Positions 26,272-34,890 of a stretch of 36,702 bases of DNA are shown piece after piece. The notes under the pieces are model-generated. The model saw only the letters and a list, made by a program, of their open reading frames with translations, searched no databases and was not told the origin of the DNA. The stretch is from Gallionella sp. (lineage in GTDB: Bacteria; Pseudomonadota; Gammaproteobacteria; Burkholderiales; Gallionellaceae). The stretch spans positions 1 to 36,702 of the forward strand of contig JANXXH010000005.1 of assembly GCA_025350705.1 (NCBI GenBank), written 5' to 3'. Numbering within the stretch: position 1 is the stretch's first letter; the number at the start of each line of letters is the position of its first letter. The position numbers and the translations under genes were made by a program.

Positions 26272-26886
26272 TTGAAATTCCATCCTTCCACGCAAATTCT
26301 GTCCTGGTGCTTAATGGTTGCGGTCTTGCAAGTGTTGACGCTTGGAACATTGCTGGCTGTGGTCGGGATTTTTCTGGTACTGGCGCTGTTGGTGTCAGCG
26401 CGCAAGCTTATGCAGCTGTTGCGCCGCACGCGCTGGATCATGCTGTCGTTATTGCTGATTTACGCTTACAGCACACCCGGACAGCCTCTGCTTGAGGTAC
26501 TCGGAATATTCAGCCCCAGCCGTGAAGGACTGACTGATGGCGTGTTGCAATTCACTCGTTTGCTGGCTGCGTTAGCCGGATTGGCGATATTGCTGGATCA
26601 CTTGCATCGCCAGCAGTTAATCGCAGGTCTGTATACTTTGCTTGCTCCATTGCAATTGATCGGTGTGTCGCGTGAACGAGTCGCGGTGCGCCTGGCATTG
26701 ACACTGCATTATGCAGAAGTCGCGATGTTGCGCGAGACGCACACATGGCAAGACAACCTGCGCAGTTTGTTTGAACCGCATGATGAGATCAGCAAGCAAA
26801 TGGAATTGACGCTGTATCGTTTTACTATCCATGACGGATTGTTGGCGGGCATTGCACTGTTGCTGTTATTAGGGGCTATGCGATGA
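26272..26886 (+). CDS. CbiQ/EcfT-like transmembrane protein without partner ATPase
   Basis: The 204-residue membrane protein has helices at about residues 8-45 (two), 55-70, 93-110 and 182-200. Its layout resembles the transmembrane component of energy-coupling-factor transporters (CbiQ/EcfT), but no ECF ATPase or S component is adjacent and the Ala-Arg-Gly coupling motifs are not clear. The ORF track begins at 26239 inside the terminator hairpin. GGAG at 26262-26265 is correctly spaced for the TTG at 26272 (KFHPSTQ), which I use. It ends in an ATGA overlap with truA, so it is co-translated with truA. Confidence 0.65.
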   Translation: MKFHPSTQILSWCLMVAVLQVLTLGTLLAVVGIFLVLALLVSARKLMQLLRRTRWIMLSLLLIYAYSTPGQPLLEVLGIFSPSREGLTDGVLQFTRLLAALAGLAILLDHLHRQQLIAGLYTLLAPLQLIGVSRERVAVRLALTLHYAEVAMLRETHTWQDNLRSLFEPHDEISKQMELTLYRFTIHDGLLAGIALLLLLGAMR

Positions 26887-27671
26887 GAATCGCGCTGGGT
26901 GTGGAATATGATGGTTCTGCATTTTTGGGTTGGCAGAGTCAGGCAGAAGGACAGACTGTTCAGGACATGCTGCAATCTGCTTTGAGCCAAATAGCTGGAG
27001 AGCATATTTCAGTCGTTGCGGCGGGGCGCACCGACACTGGCGTGCATGCGCTGGAACAGGTGGTGCATTTCGATACCACTGCGTCAAGGCCGGTCACTGC
27101 CTGGGTGCGCGGTGTGAATTCCCTACTGCCGGGCAGCATAGCGGTGTTGTGGGCGCATCCAGTGCCGGATGAATTCCATGCGCGCTTTTCTGCACATGGG
27201 CGCTGTTACCGTTATTTGCTGCTCAACCGCGCCACGCGCAGTGCGATACATGCGGGCAAGGTCGGCTGGTTCCACACGCCGCTGGATGTGGCTGCGATGC
27301 AGGCTGCAGCATTGCTCCTGTTAGGTGAACATGATTTCAGCGCGTTCCGTGCCGCTGAGTGCCAGGCTAAATCGCCGGTCAAGGATTTGCAGAAACTGGA
27401 CATAAGCATGAAGGGTGAGATGATTGTCTTTGATTTCAGTGCCAATGCTTTCCTGCATCACATGGTGCGCAACATCGTCGGATGCCTGGTGTACATCGGC
27501 AAGGGAAAATATCCGCCGGACTGGCTGGCGGAGGTGTTGGTGGGCCGCGAGCGCAGCTTCGCCGCACCGACCTTCGCCCCGGATGGCTTATACTTGCGCC
27601 AGATAAAATACGAAGCGAAGTGTGGATTGCCTCAGATGGGAAACAATACGATGTTGGGAGAGTTGTTGTGA
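26883..27671 (+). CDS. truA: tRNA pseudouridine(38-40) synthase TruA
   Basis: It converts uridines 38-40 in the tRNA anticodon arm to pseudouridine. The 262-residue protein starts [20 protein letters not shown] and has the catalytic Asp51 in [19 protein letters not shown]. Other motifs are [19 protein letters not shown] (about 99-117) and [16 protein letters not shown] (about 181-196). The start overlaps the preceding stop (ATGA), and its own stop overlaps the trpF GTG start (GTGA). The truA-trpF-trpB-trpA-accD order is well known in betaproteobacteria. Confidence 0.97.
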   Translation: MRIALGVEYDGSAFLGWQSQAEGQTVQDMLQSALSQIAGEHISVVAAGRTDTGVHALEQVVHFDTTASRPVTAWVRGVNSLLPGSIAVLWAHPVPDEFHARFSAHGRCYRYLLLNRATRSAIHAGKVGWFHTPLDVAAMQAAALLLLGEHDFSAFRAAECQAKSPVKDLQKLDISMKGEMIVFDFSANAFLHHMVRNIVGCLVYIGKGKYPPDWLAEVLVGRERSFAAPTFAPDGLYLRQIKYEAKCGLPQMGNNTMLGELL

Positions 27672-28291
27672 CGCGCATCAAGATATGCGGCATCACCCGC
27701 GTCGAGGACGCATTGTACGCCGCATCCAGCGGCGCGGATGCGATCGGCCTGGTGTTCTATGTTAGCAGCCCGCGTCATGTCAGTATCGCGCAGGCCAAGA
27801 AAATTGTTGATGCGTTGCCACCTCTCATAACGGTCGTCGGTTTGTTTGTTAATGCCGAGGCAACATTCCTTCGCGAAGTGCTCTCGAGCGTGCCGCTCGA
27901 TCTGCTGCAATTCCACGGCGACGAGTTGCCGGAATATTGCGCGCAATTCAAGCGGCATTATCTGAAAGCGATCCGCGTTAAAGCCGGGGTGGATTTGATA
28001 CAATGCGCGTCCGATTTTCGCGGTGCCAAAGGTCTGCTGCTGGATGCGCATGTGGAAGGAATACCGGGCGGCACCGGCACAGCATTCGACTGGACCTTGA
28101 TACCCAAAAAATTACCGTTGTCGGTGATCTTGTCCGGCGGGCTGGATGCGGGAAATGTAGCGGCAGCGATCAAACAGGTGCGGCCTTACGCGGTGGATGT
28201 TTCAAGTGGAGTAGAGGCAAGCAAAGGAATCAAGGACGCAGCCAAGATCGCGGCGTTCATCAATGAGGTTAAACGAGCAGATGCAAAGTAA
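27668..28291 (+). CDS. trpF: Phosphoribosylanthranilate isomerase
   Basis: It performs the Amadori rearrangement in tryptophan biosynthesis. The real protein starts at GTG 27668 ([14 protein letters not shown]), overlapping the truA stop, with GGGAG upstream; the ORF track's 27482 start runs through truA. It has 207 residues. The catalytic Cys lies in KICGIT, and [13 protein letters not shown] and the C-terminal phosphate-binding [14 protein letters not shown] and [15 protein letters not shown] follow the (beta/alpha)8 pattern. The catalytic Asp lies in [16 protein letters not shown]. Confidence 0.96.
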   Translation: MTRIKICGITRVEDALYAASSGADAIGLVFYVSSPRHVSIAQAKKIVDALPPLITVVGLFVNAEATFLREVLSSVPLDLLQFHGDELPEYCAQFKRHYLKAIRVKAGVDLIQCASDFRGAKGLLLDAHVEGIPGGTGTAFDWTLIPKKLPLSVILSGGLDAGNVAAAIKQVRPYAVDVSSGVEASKGIKDAAKIAAFINEVKRADAK

Positions 28292-29492
28292 ACAGATGTA
28301 CGACTATCCAGATAGCACCGGCCACTTCGGCCAATTCGGCGGCATCTACATGGCCGAAACGCTGATCCCGGCAGTGGAAGAATTGCGCACACAGTATCTG
28401 CGCTTCCGCGATGATCCCGAATTCAAGGCTGAGTTCGCCTACGAATTGAAACACTATGTCGGGCGTCCCAGCCCGATCTATCACGCTAGGCGGCTTTCTG
28501 ATGATCTTGGGGGCGCGCAAATCTACCTGAAGCGCGAGGATCTGAATCACACCGGCGCGCACAAGATCAATAATGCCATCGGCCAAGCCTTGCTTGCCAA
28601 ACGCATGGGCAAGAAGCGCGTCATCGCCGAGACTGGCGCAGGCATGCACGGTGTGGCGGCCGCGACGGTGGCGGCGCGCTTCGGTATGGAGTGCATCGTG
28701 TACATGGGCGCTGAAGATATTCAGCGCCAAGCGCCGAATGTGTTCCGCATGAAGCTGCTGGGGGCGACCGTGGTTCCGGTTGAGAGCGGTTCCAGAACAC
28801 TCAAGGATGCGTGCAACGAGGCGATACGCGACTGGGTCACCAACGTCGAGAGTACCTTTTATATTTTCGGCACTGCTGCGGGCCCGCATCCTTATCCGAT
28901 GATGGTGCGCGACTTTCAGTGCGTCATCGGCAACGAAGCCAAGGTACAGATGCCGGAGATGATAGGTCGACAGCCGGATGCAGTGATCGCCTGCGTCGGT
29001 GGTGGTTCCAATGCGATCGGCATGTTCTATCCCTACATCGAAGAAACAAATGTGCAGATCATCGGCGTGGAAGCGGGCGGTCACGGCATCGCCAGCGGGC
29101 AACACGCCGCACCGCTCACCGCGAATGCGAAAGTCGGCGTGCTGCACGGCAACAAGGTCTATCTGATGCAGGATGAGAACGGCCAGATCATTGAGACGCA
29201 TTCGATTTCCGCCGGGCTGGATTATCCCGGTGTCGGCCCTGAGCATTGTCTTCTGAAAGATCAGGGTCGAGCGCAATATGTCGCGATCAACGACGACGAA
29301 GCGCTGGCCGCATTCGATGCGCTGTGCCGCTTTGAAGGCATCATCCCCGCGCTGGAATCCAGCCACGCGCTTGCACACGCGATGAAGATCGCACCAACCA
29401 TGGGCAAGGACAAGGTGCTGCTGGTGAATCTTTCCGGTCGCGGCGACAAGGATATCAATACCGTGGCGCGCCTCAAAGGAATCACGCTATGA
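28281..29492 (+). CDS. trpB: Tryptophan synthase beta chain
   Basis: PLP enzyme joining indole and serine to tryptophan. From the ATG at 28281 it has 403 residues. The PLP lysine lies in [17 protein letters not shown], the glutamate in [10 protein letters not shown], the phosphate-binding loop in [12 protein letters not shown], and LSGRGDKD is near the end. The ORF track's ATG at 28263 lies 29 bases inside trpF and has no ribosome site; 28281 ([11 protein letters not shown]) or 28296 (MYDYPD) are closer to the usual N-terminus, and none has a strong Shine-Dalgarno. The stop TGA overlaps an ATG that may have been the original trpA start. Confidence 0.97.
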   Translation: MQSKQMYDYPDSTGHFGQFGGIYMAETLIPAVEELRTQYLRFRDDPEFKAEFAYELKHYVGRPSPIYHARRLSDDLGGAQIYLKREDLNHTGAHKINNAIGQALLAKRMGKKRVIAETGAGMHGVAAATVAARFGMECIVYMGAEDIQRQAPNVFRMKLLGATVVPVESGSRTLKDACNEAIRDWVTNVESTFYIFGTAAGPHPYPMMVRDFQCVIGNEAKVQMPEMIGRQPDAVIACVGGGSNAIGMFYPYIEETNVQIIGVEAGGHGIASGQHAAPLTANAKVGVLHGNKVYLMQDENGQIIETHSISAGLDYPGVGPEHCLLKDQGRAQYVAINDDEALAAFDALCRFEGIIPALESSHALAHAMKIAPTMGKDKVLLVNLSGRGDKDINTVARLKGITL

Positions 29493-29635
29493 GCCGCATC
29501 ACAATTCATTTTGCGGGCGAACTGCGGCGTCGCGTGCTCGCTCATTCCTCACCTACCAATATGGTATGTCTCGTCATTCGCTGCGCGGCTCCTTGCATTT
29601 CATCCCGCAAAAGTGAATTGTTAGAGGTTTACTAA
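29489..29635 (+). CDS. 48-codon ORF created by an insertion between trpB and trpA
   Basis: The ATG overlaps the trpB stop (ATGA) and begins MSRI, like TrpA itself (MSRIQSTF). The frame then runs through the inserted palindromic repeat and stops with TAA directly abutting the trpA ATG. I infer that this ATG was the ancestral coupled trpA start and that the insertion turned it into a short bridging frame. The peptide has no recognisable domain. It may still be translated and thereby keep trpA coupled to trpB, but no product is established. Confidence 0.35.
   Translation: MSRITIHFAGELRRRVLAHSSPTNMVCLVIRCAAPCISSRKSELLEVY
29501..29621. repeat. MITE-like palindromic element inserted between trpB and trpA
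   Basis: ACAATTCATTTTGCGGG (29501-29517) is mirrored by CCCGCAAAAGTGAATTGT (29604-29621), an inverted repeat differing by one extra base. The 86-base interior includes GCGTCGCGTGCTCGCTCATT and GTCATTCGCTGCGCGGC. Flanking copies of ATGAGCCG(C/T)AT at 29489 and 29636 resemble a target duplication, although that sequence is also coding. No transposase is present, so it would be a non-autonomous element or a mobile intergenic palindrome. Confidence 0.7.
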
Positions 29636-30436
29636 ATGAGCCGTATACAAAGCACATTCGATAAACTCAAGTCGGATAAGCGCAAGGCGCTGATTCCGTT
29701 CATCACCGCTGGCGACCCATCGCCGCAACTCACCGTGCCGCTGATGCATGGACTGGTGGAATCGGGTGCGGATGTGATCGAGCTCGGCGTGCCATTCTCC
29801 GACCCGATGGCGGACGGCCCGACGATACAGCGTGCTTCCGAACGTGCGCTCAAACAAGGCATGACACTGCGCGGTGTGCTGGACATGGTGGCGGAATTTC
29901 GCAAGAAGGACACGAACACCCCGGTGGTGTTGATGGGCTATGGCAATCCGATCGAAGCAATGGGCTGGGAAGTTTTTGCAAAGCGCTGCAAGGAAGTCGG
30001 CGTGGATGGCGTGCTGACGGTGGACTTTCCGCCGGAAGAAAGCCACGATGCATTCGAACATCTACAACGCTACGGCATCGATCCTATCTTCCTGCTTGCA
30101 CCGACCACCGACGATGCGCGCGTGGAGCGTGTAGCCAAACTGGCGCGCGGCTACGTGTATTATGTGTCCCTCAAGGGTGTAACTGGCGCGGGCAATCTCG
30201 ATCTTTCCGCCATAGAGCAAAAGATCCCGCAATTGCGCAAGCACATCAAACTACCCATAGGCGTGGGCTTCGGCATCCGCGATGCAGCGACTGCGCTGGC
30301 AGTGGCGAAACTTTGTGACGGCGTGGTGGTTGGTAGCCGTATCGTGCAGGAGATCGAGAGCTCGACAGAACAAAACGTTGTCGCCAACGTGAGCAAGCTG
30401 GTGAAGGAATTAAGGCAGGCTGTAAACAAGGCATAA
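29636..30436 (+). CDS. trpA: Tryptophan synthase alpha chain
   Basis: It cleaves indole-3-glycerol phosphate and passes indole to TrpB. The 266-residue TIM-barrel protein has the catalytic Glu in [16 protein letters not shown] (about residues 46-61, with the second acid Asp in the same stretch) and [12 protein letters not shown] (about 98-109). The phosphate-binding segments [10 protein letters not shown] (about 178-187) and [12 protein letters not shown] (about 213-224) are present. GAGG lies 8 bases before the ATG. An inserted element separates it from trpB, where the two genes would normally touch. Confidence 0.97.
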   Translation: MSRIQSTFDKLKSDKRKALIPFITAGDPSPQLTVPLMHGLVESGADVIELGVPFSDPMADGPTIQRASERALKQGMTLRGVLDMVAEFRKKDTNTPVVLMGYGNPIEAMGWEVFAKRCKEVGVDGVLTVDFPPEESHDAFEHLQRYGIDPIFLLAPTTDDARVERVAKLARGYVYYVSLKGVTGAGNLDLSAIEQKIPQLRKHIKLPIGVGFGIRDAATALAVAKLCDGVVVGSRIVQEIESSTEQNVVANVSKLVKELRQAVNKA

Positions 30437-30448
30437 GGAGGAAATATC

Positions 30449-31330
30449 ATGAGCTGGTTTCAAAAATTATTGCCACCCAAGATCAAGCGCCGCATAGGCG
30501 ATGCCAAAAAGAACGTCCCGGAAGGGTTGTGGACCAAGTGCCCGTCCTGCCAAGCGGTGTTGTATCACTCCGATCTGGAAAAAAACCAGAGCGTTTGTCC
30601 GAAGTGTAACCATCATCACCGCATTACAGCACGCAACCGTCTGGATTTGCTGCTGGATAGCGAAGGACGTTTTGAGATCGGCGCAGAAGTGTTGCCGGTG
30701 GACACGCTCAAGTTTAAGGACAGCAAAAAATATTCTGACCGGCTGCTCGACTCGAAGAAAAATACCGACGAAGATGATGCATTGGTTGTGATGCAGGGCA
30801 GCATTTATTCCGTGCCAGTGGTTGCGGCTGCATTCGAGTTCAACTTCATGGGTGGCTCGATGGGCTCGGTGGTTGGCGAGCGTTTCGTGCGCGGCGTGCA
30901 AGTTTCGCTGGAGCAAAAATGTCCGTTCATCTGCTTCGCTGCCAGCGGCGGCGCGCGCATGCAGGAGGGCTTGCTGTCGCTGATGCAGATGGCGAAGACT
31001 TGCGCCGCGCTGACGCAACTCAGCCAGGAACAATTGCCGTTCATCTCGGTGCTGACCGACCCCACGATGGGCGGCGTGTCCGCCAGCTTCGCCTTCATGG
31101 GCGATGTAGTGATTGCCGAACCCGGAGCGCTGATCGGCTTCGCTGGCGCGCGCGTGATCCAGCAGACGGTGCGCGAAACCCTGCCTGAGGGATTTCAGCG
31201 CGCGGAATTTTTATTGGAGCACGGCGCAGTGGATATGATCATCGATAGGCGTCAGATGAAAAATCAGCTGGCGACGCTGATCACCCTGCTGACCAAGCAG
31301 TCGGCAGTGGCGGAAATCGAGGCGGCATAA
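30449..31330 (+). CDS. accD: Acetyl-CoA carboxylase carboxyltransferase subunit beta
   Basis: It forms the carboxyltransferase with AccA and makes malonyl-CoA for fatty acid synthesis. The 293-residue protein has the N-terminal four-Cys zinc ribbon ([14 protein letters not shown]...VCPKC, about residues 29-51). Crotonase-fold motifs follow: [19 protein letters not shown] (about 130-148), [19 protein letters not shown] (about 166-184) and [20 protein letters not shown] (about 207-226). A strong AAGGAGG lies 7 bases before the ATG. It follows trpA by 12 bases in the usual order. Confidence 0.97.
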   Translation: MSWFQKLLPPKIKRRIGDAKKNVPEGLWTKCPSCQAVLYHSDLEKNQSVCPKCNHHHRITARNRLDLLLDSEGRFEIGAEVLPVDTLKFKDSKKYSDRLLDSKKNTDEDDALVVMQGSIYSVPVVAAAFEFNFMGGSMGSVVGERFVRGVQVSLEQKCPFICFAASGGARMQEGLLSLMQMAKTCAALTQLSQEQLPFISVLTDPTMGGVSASFAFMGDVVIAEPGALIGFAGARVIQQTVRETLPEGFQRAEFLLEHGAVDMIIDRRQMKNQLATLITLLTKQSAVAEIEAA

Positions 31331-31401
31331 CTTCTGGTGTGGAATTTCATTTGATGTCGGAACAATTTATTCACCACCTTTCGATTGTGAGAGAAATATA
31401 G

Positions 31402-32193
31402 ATGCGCAACCTTTTCGTCGTAATCATTGCCATCCTCTGTTTGGCAGGGATAACGACACAAGCTACAGTCGCTACAGAACAACAGGAACAACAATCCTGG
31501 GACAATGCCCAGCAAGAGAACAGCGAAGCCAGTTACGGTCTCTACCTCAAGGCTTATCCCAATGGAGACTTTGCCAACCTGGCCAAGATACGCAGCGACA
31601 AACTCAAGCTCATTAAAGATGAAGAAGCTCAACGCCAAGTGACGATTCCGGCGATGGTTCAAGTCCCCGGCAAGAACTACGAGATCGGCAAATACGAGGT
31701 AACCCAAGCGGAATGGATATCGATGATAGGTATCAACCCAAGCAAGTTCAAGAATTGTGGCGACACCTGCCCGGTAGAGAAAGTAAGTTGGGATGATACC
31801 CAGGCCTTTATTCAAAAGCTCAACGCCAAAACTGGCAAGCAATTTCGTTTGCCGACAGAAGTCGAATGGGAATATGCCTGCTATGGCGGAAGCCAGAACG
31901 AATACTGTGGCGGTGACGATGTTGATGCCGTGGCGTGGACAGAGAGCAAAGGCAACGAGCAAACCCATCCGGTGGGGCAAAAGCAAGCGAATGGCTATGG
32001 CTTGTATGACATGAGCGGTAATGTGATGGAATGGACGAATGATTGCTGGGAAGGAAACTGCGATCAGCACGTGTTTCGGGGCGGATCCTGGATCAACCGT
32101 CCCCAGGACGCGCGCGTGTTGTACCGCATCAGGTTCGGTGCAGCGATCCGGAACAGCAGCGGCGGGTTTCGTTTGGCCAGGACGATACCGTAG
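31402..32193 (+). CDS. Secreted SUMF1/FGE-fold protein lacking the FGE cysteines
   Basis: The 263-residue protein has a signal peptide (MRNLFVVIIAILCLAGITTQA), a short helical region, and a formylglycine-generating-enzyme-sulfatase (SUMF1) domain. Visible motifs are EIGKYEVTQAEWISMIG, PVEKVSWDDTQAFIQKLN, FRLPTEVEWEYAC, GLYDMSGNVMEWTND, FRGGSW and GGFRLAR. In true FGE the catalytic cysteines follow GGSW; here that stretch is INRPQDARVLYRIR with no Cys, so sulfatase activation is unlikely. Three Cys pairs suggest disulfides. It sits between accD and folC, which are usually neighbours, and is followed by a large repeat block. Role unknown. Confidence 0.85.
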   Translation: MRNLFVVIIAILCLAGITTQATVATEQQEQQSWDNAQQENSEASYGLYLKAYPNGDFANLAKIRSDKLKLIKDEEAQRQVTIPAMVQVPGKNYEIGKYEVTQAEWISMIGINPSKFKNCGDTCPVEKVSWDDTQAFIQKLNAKTGKQFRLPTEVEWEYACYGGSQNEYCGGDDVDAVAWTESKGNEQTHPVGQKQANGYGLYDMSGNVMEWTNDCWEGNCDQHVFRGGSWINRPQDARVLYRIRFGAAIRNSSGGFRLARTIP

Positions 32194-32196
32194 CCG

Positions 32197-32420
32197 GGTA
32201 GGGTGGGCACGTTTTTGCCTCGCAGAGGTTCTCGCACTCGGAGGGTGTGCCCACGTTGATTTCCACGCCGCGTGGGCATAACCAGCGACTTAGCTGTCTT
32301 CTTTTGACAGCCTAGTCGATTGGCTATAACCAATGACTTGCCCAGCGTCTTTTGCTGGGTTAGTCAGATGGCTAGCAGTCATATCAGCAGTTACACTAGA
32401 TGAAGCTTGCCCACCCTACC
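32197..32420. repeat. Composite repeat bounded by 13-bp inverted repeats (GGTAGGGTGGGCA)
   Basis: GGTAGGGTGGGCA (32197-32209) is matched exactly by TGCCCACCCTACC (32408-32420). Inside lies a hairpin TGCCCACG (32248-32255)/CGTGGGCA (32271-32278), then two tandem TAGCCA/TGGTTA hairpin units. The block fills the 242 bases between the SUMF1 protein and folC. Its right end overlaps the upstream ATG proposed for folC by the ORF track, which argues against that start. The GTAGGGTG end resembles the repeat at 13066. Confidence 0.75.
32279..32374 (-). repeat. Inverted tandem pair of ~48-bp covarying hairpin units
   Basis: On the minus strand two units abut exactly. Unit A (32374-32327) has stems TGACT/AGTCA and CCCAGC/GCTGGG with loop AAAAGAC. 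Unit B (32326-32279) has stems CGACT/AGTCG and GGCTGTC/GACAGCT (one wobble) with loop AAAAGAA. Both begin TAGCCA and end TGGTTA. Orientation is opposite to the copies after fimV and before metZ, so the folC transcript carries the complementary form. Confidence 0.87.
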
Positions 32421-32435
32421 GTATACCAAATATAT

Positions 32436-33704
32436 ATGCCTAACACTTTAGCCGGCTGGCTAACCTATCTCGAATCCCTGCATCCCAAAGCCATCGCGCT
32501 CGGTCTGGAGCGCGTGGCACAAGTCAAGCAGCGGCTGAATCTCCAGCCTGATTTTCCCCTCATCGTGGTCGGTGGCACCAACGGCAAGGGCTCGGTTTGC
32601 GCGATGCTGGAGTCCATTCTTCATGCATCTGGATTTCGCGTTGGTTGCTATACCTCGCCGCATCTGTTGCATTACAACGAAAGGGTGCGCATCGCCAAAC
32701 ATCAAGTGAGTGATGCTGAATTGTGCGTATCGTTTGAAAAAATCGAGCTGGCACGTGGAGCAACATTACTCACTTACTTTGAATTTGGCACGCTTGCTGC
32801 GATGCAGTGTTTCATCGAGCACAAGGTGGATGTCGCGGTACTCGAAGTGGGGTTGGGCGGCAGACTGGATGCGGTGAACGTGTTCGACAATGATTGCGCA
32901 GTGATCGCCAGTGTGGATATCGACCATACCGATTATCTGGGTGATACGCGTGAGCAGATTGCATATGAAAAGGCGGGAATCATGCGGGCTGGTCGTGTGA
33001 CGGTCTGTGCGGATAGCGATGTGCCCCAGGCGGTACGCGTTCATGCACAAAAGATCGGAGCTGAGTTGTGGTGCATAGGGAATGAATTTGGTTTCAAGCA
33101 GCATCAAGGGCAATGGGACTTCTACGGCAAATCGGGTTCGCGCAATGCGTTGCCTTATCCTGCCCTGCGCGGTACGTTCCAATTGAACAATGCCAGTGCG
33201 GCACTGGCGGCGCTGGATGTGCTCAAGGATAAATTGCCGGTGAGCATGGAGACGGTGCGGCGCGGGTTGGGCGAAGTGCAACTTGCTGGGCGTTTTCAGT
33301 TCGTGCCGGGCAAACCGGCGCTGATCCTGGATGTGGCACACAACCCGCATGCGGCGCGTTCATTGGCGCAGAATCTTGCCAGTTTGCCGCCCTGTCCGCA
33401 CACCTATGCGATATTTGCGATGCTCAAGGACAAAGACATGGCGGGAGTGGCGGGGGCGCTCGATGGGCGCATCGACACATGGCTGGTGGCGGGGATAGTT
33501 GCGCCACGCGGGGCGACTGCGGTTGAGTTGGCGCAAGCGTTGCGGCAGAGCGGCGTGCGCGGCGAGCGGCTCACCTTCGATAACATCGCCGAAGCGGTAA
33601 GTTATGCCTATAACGCGGCAGGCGAAAATGATAGAATCGCTGCCTTCGGATCGTTCTATACTGTGGCGGAAGTGATGGCCTCAAGAGGGCTTCGAGTTTT
33701 ATAG
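32436..33704 (+). CDS. folC: Bifunctional dihydrofolate synthase / folylpolyglutamate synthase
   Basis: It adds glutamate to dihydropteroate and to reduced folates. The protein has 422 residues from the ATG at 32436 (MPNTLAGWLTYLESLHPKAI), which is the family N-terminus. The ORF track's ATG at 32400 begins inside an inverted repeat and is not convincing, although no clear ribosome site precedes 32436 either. The Mur-ligase P-loop GGTNGKGSVCAML, VGLGGRLDAVN and SVDIDHTDYLG are present, and LDVAHNPHAARSLA marks the C-terminal ligase domain. It usually follows accD directly. Confidence 0.95.
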   Translation: MPNTLAGWLTYLESLHPKAIALGLERVAQVKQRLNLQPDFPLIVVGGTNGKGSVCAMLESILHASGFRVGCYTSPHLLHYNERVRIAKHQVSDAELCVSFEKIELARGATLLTYFEFGTLAAMQCFIEHKVDVAVLEVGLGGRLDAVNVFDNDCAVIASVDIDHTDYLGDTREQIAYEKAGIMRAGRVTVCADSDVPQAVRVHAQKIGAELWCIGNEFGFKQHQGQWDFYGKSGSRNALPYPALRGTFQLNNASAALAALDVLKDKLPVSMETVRRGLGEVQLAGRFQFVPGKPALILDVAHNPHAARSLAQNLASLPPCPHTYAIFAMLKDKDMAGVAGALDGRIDTWLVAGIVAPRGATAVELAQALRQSGVRGERLTFDNIAEAVSYAYNAAGENDRIAAFGSFYTVAEVMASRGLRVL

Positions 33705-33729
33705 GAAAAATTTAGAGGTTCATTAAAGC

Positions 33730-34383
33730 ATGGCAAAAGTACAAACAGATGATGAGTCGAATCTCAGGCGCAAGGCGCGCCGCCGTTTGATCGGTGCGGT
33801 CGCGCTTACGCTGGCGGTGGTAGTGATATTGCCGATGGTACTGGACAGCGAACAAAAGCTAACCGGGAAAGACATTGAATTGCGCATTCCGTCTCCCGAT
33901 AAGGTTGGCGAGTTCGTACCGGGTGTGGCGGTTTCTGAAGTGGCAGCAACCCCTCCGCCAGTTGCTGCGAACGTCGTGTCCACTCCGATACAGCTTGCAA
34001 CTCCAGTGATTGCCACGCCTGCCAAGGAAGCAGCGCCGAGCAAGCCACCCGTGCATAAACCCTCAGCAACTCATAAGCCTACTGAAGCTCTTAAGCCTGT
34101 AGAAGCCCAGAGCGCAGAAACTCAGAGTACAGAAACCAAGAGTGAAAATAAGCCTGCAAGTACTGAAAGTTATGTTGTGCAGGTTGCGGCATTCTCAAAT
34201 CCAAATTCAGCGAAACATGAGCTCCAGAATCTGAAGAAATGGGGCTTCAAGGCCTATACCGAAAAATCCGGCGACATGATACGGGTGCGCGTTGGCCCCT
34301 ACCCGGACCGCAACAAGGCTGAGAAGGTCGTCGGTATGCTGGAAAAACATGGGTTACATCCGGTGGTCATGTCTGTTCAATGA
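33730..34383 (+). CDS. SPOR-domain protein (DedD/FtsN-like)
   Basis: Probable septal-peptidoglycan-binding division protein. The 217-residue protein has a short basic cytoplasmic start (RRKARRRLIG), one membrane helix (AVALTLAVVVILPMVL, about residues 23-38) and a Pro/Ala/Lys-rich periplasmic linker. The C-terminal SPOR domain runs from YVVQVAAFSNPNSAKHEL to VRVGPYPDRNKAEKVVGML (about 148-205), which binds denuded glycan strands. Its place before cvpA and purF matches the conserved folC-dedD-cvpA-purF order of proteobacteria. The stop overlaps the cvpA start (ATGA). Confidence 0.92.
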   Translation: MAKVQTDDESNLRRKARRRLIGAVALTLAVVVILPMVLDSEQKLTGKDIELRIPSPDKVGEFVPGVAVSEVAATPPPVAANVVSTPIQLATPVIATPAKEAAPSKPPVHKPSATHKPTEALKPVEAQSAETQSTETKSENKPASTESYVVQVAAFSNPNSAKHELQNLKKWGFKAYTEKSGDMIRVRVGPYPDRNKAEKVVGMLEKHGLHPVVMSVQ

Positions 34384-34874
34384 CCGGATTTGATTACGTT
34401 GTAATAACTATATTACTGATTTCGGTGTTACTTGGTGTATGGCGCGGTTTTGCTTGTGAAGTGTTATCGTTGGTTGGCTGGCCGCTGGCGTTTGTGTTGA
34501 GCAGTGTATACGCGGATAACCTTGCACGGTTCATACCGTTGCAGCAAGAAGCATTGAGTGTCACAGTGGCTTATGTGTTGGTGTTTGTCGCCGTGATGAT
34601 CATGTGGAGTATGCTGGTATGGATGCTCACCAAACTGCTGAAAACGGTCGGGCTGGGTGAGATGGATAAAGTGTTTGGCGGGTTGTTCGGGATTTTGCGC
34701 GGTGGGTTGGTGGTGCTTGTTCTGGTGTGGCTATGTGGAGTGACGGATATGCCCGAGAAACCATACTGGCGTGAAGCGATGATGAGCAGGGCACTGGAGG
34801 ATGTTGCGTTGCTGACTAAAACATGGTTGCCTGACAGCATTGCGCAGCGCATCCATTATCGAATTCGTAGTTAA
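34380..34874 (+). CDS. cvpA: CvpA family membrane protein
   Basis: The 164-residue protein has about four membrane helices: [54 protein letters not shown] and [16 protein letters not shown]. The family is required for colicin V export in E. coli and is linked to envelope homeostasis. [37 protein letters not shown] and PYWREA match the family pattern. The ATGA overlap with the SPOR gene and the position before purF support the call. Confidence 0.94.
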   Translation: MTGFDYVVITILLISVLLGVWRGFACEVLSLVGWPLAFVLSSVYADNLARFIPLQQEALSVTVAYVLVFVAVMIMWSMLVWMLTKLLKTVGLGEMDKVFGGLFGILRGGLVVLVLVWLCGVTDMPEKPYWREAMMSRALEDVALLTKTWLPDSIAQRIHYRIRS

Positions 34875-34890
34875 TTTTGGGATAGAAATC

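Noticed and set aside
27482-27667. Extended N-terminus of TrpF from the ORF track
   Set aside because: It runs inside truA in another frame; the family N-terminus begins at the GTG at 27668 that overlaps the truA stop.
31402-32193. Active formylglycine-generating enzyme
   Set aside because: The SUMF1 fold is present but both catalytic cysteines after GGSW are missing, and no sulfatase gene is nearby.
32400-32435. Upstream ATG for folC at 32400
   Set aside because: Its first codons lie within the terminal inverted repeat, and the family N-terminus fits the ATG at 32436.
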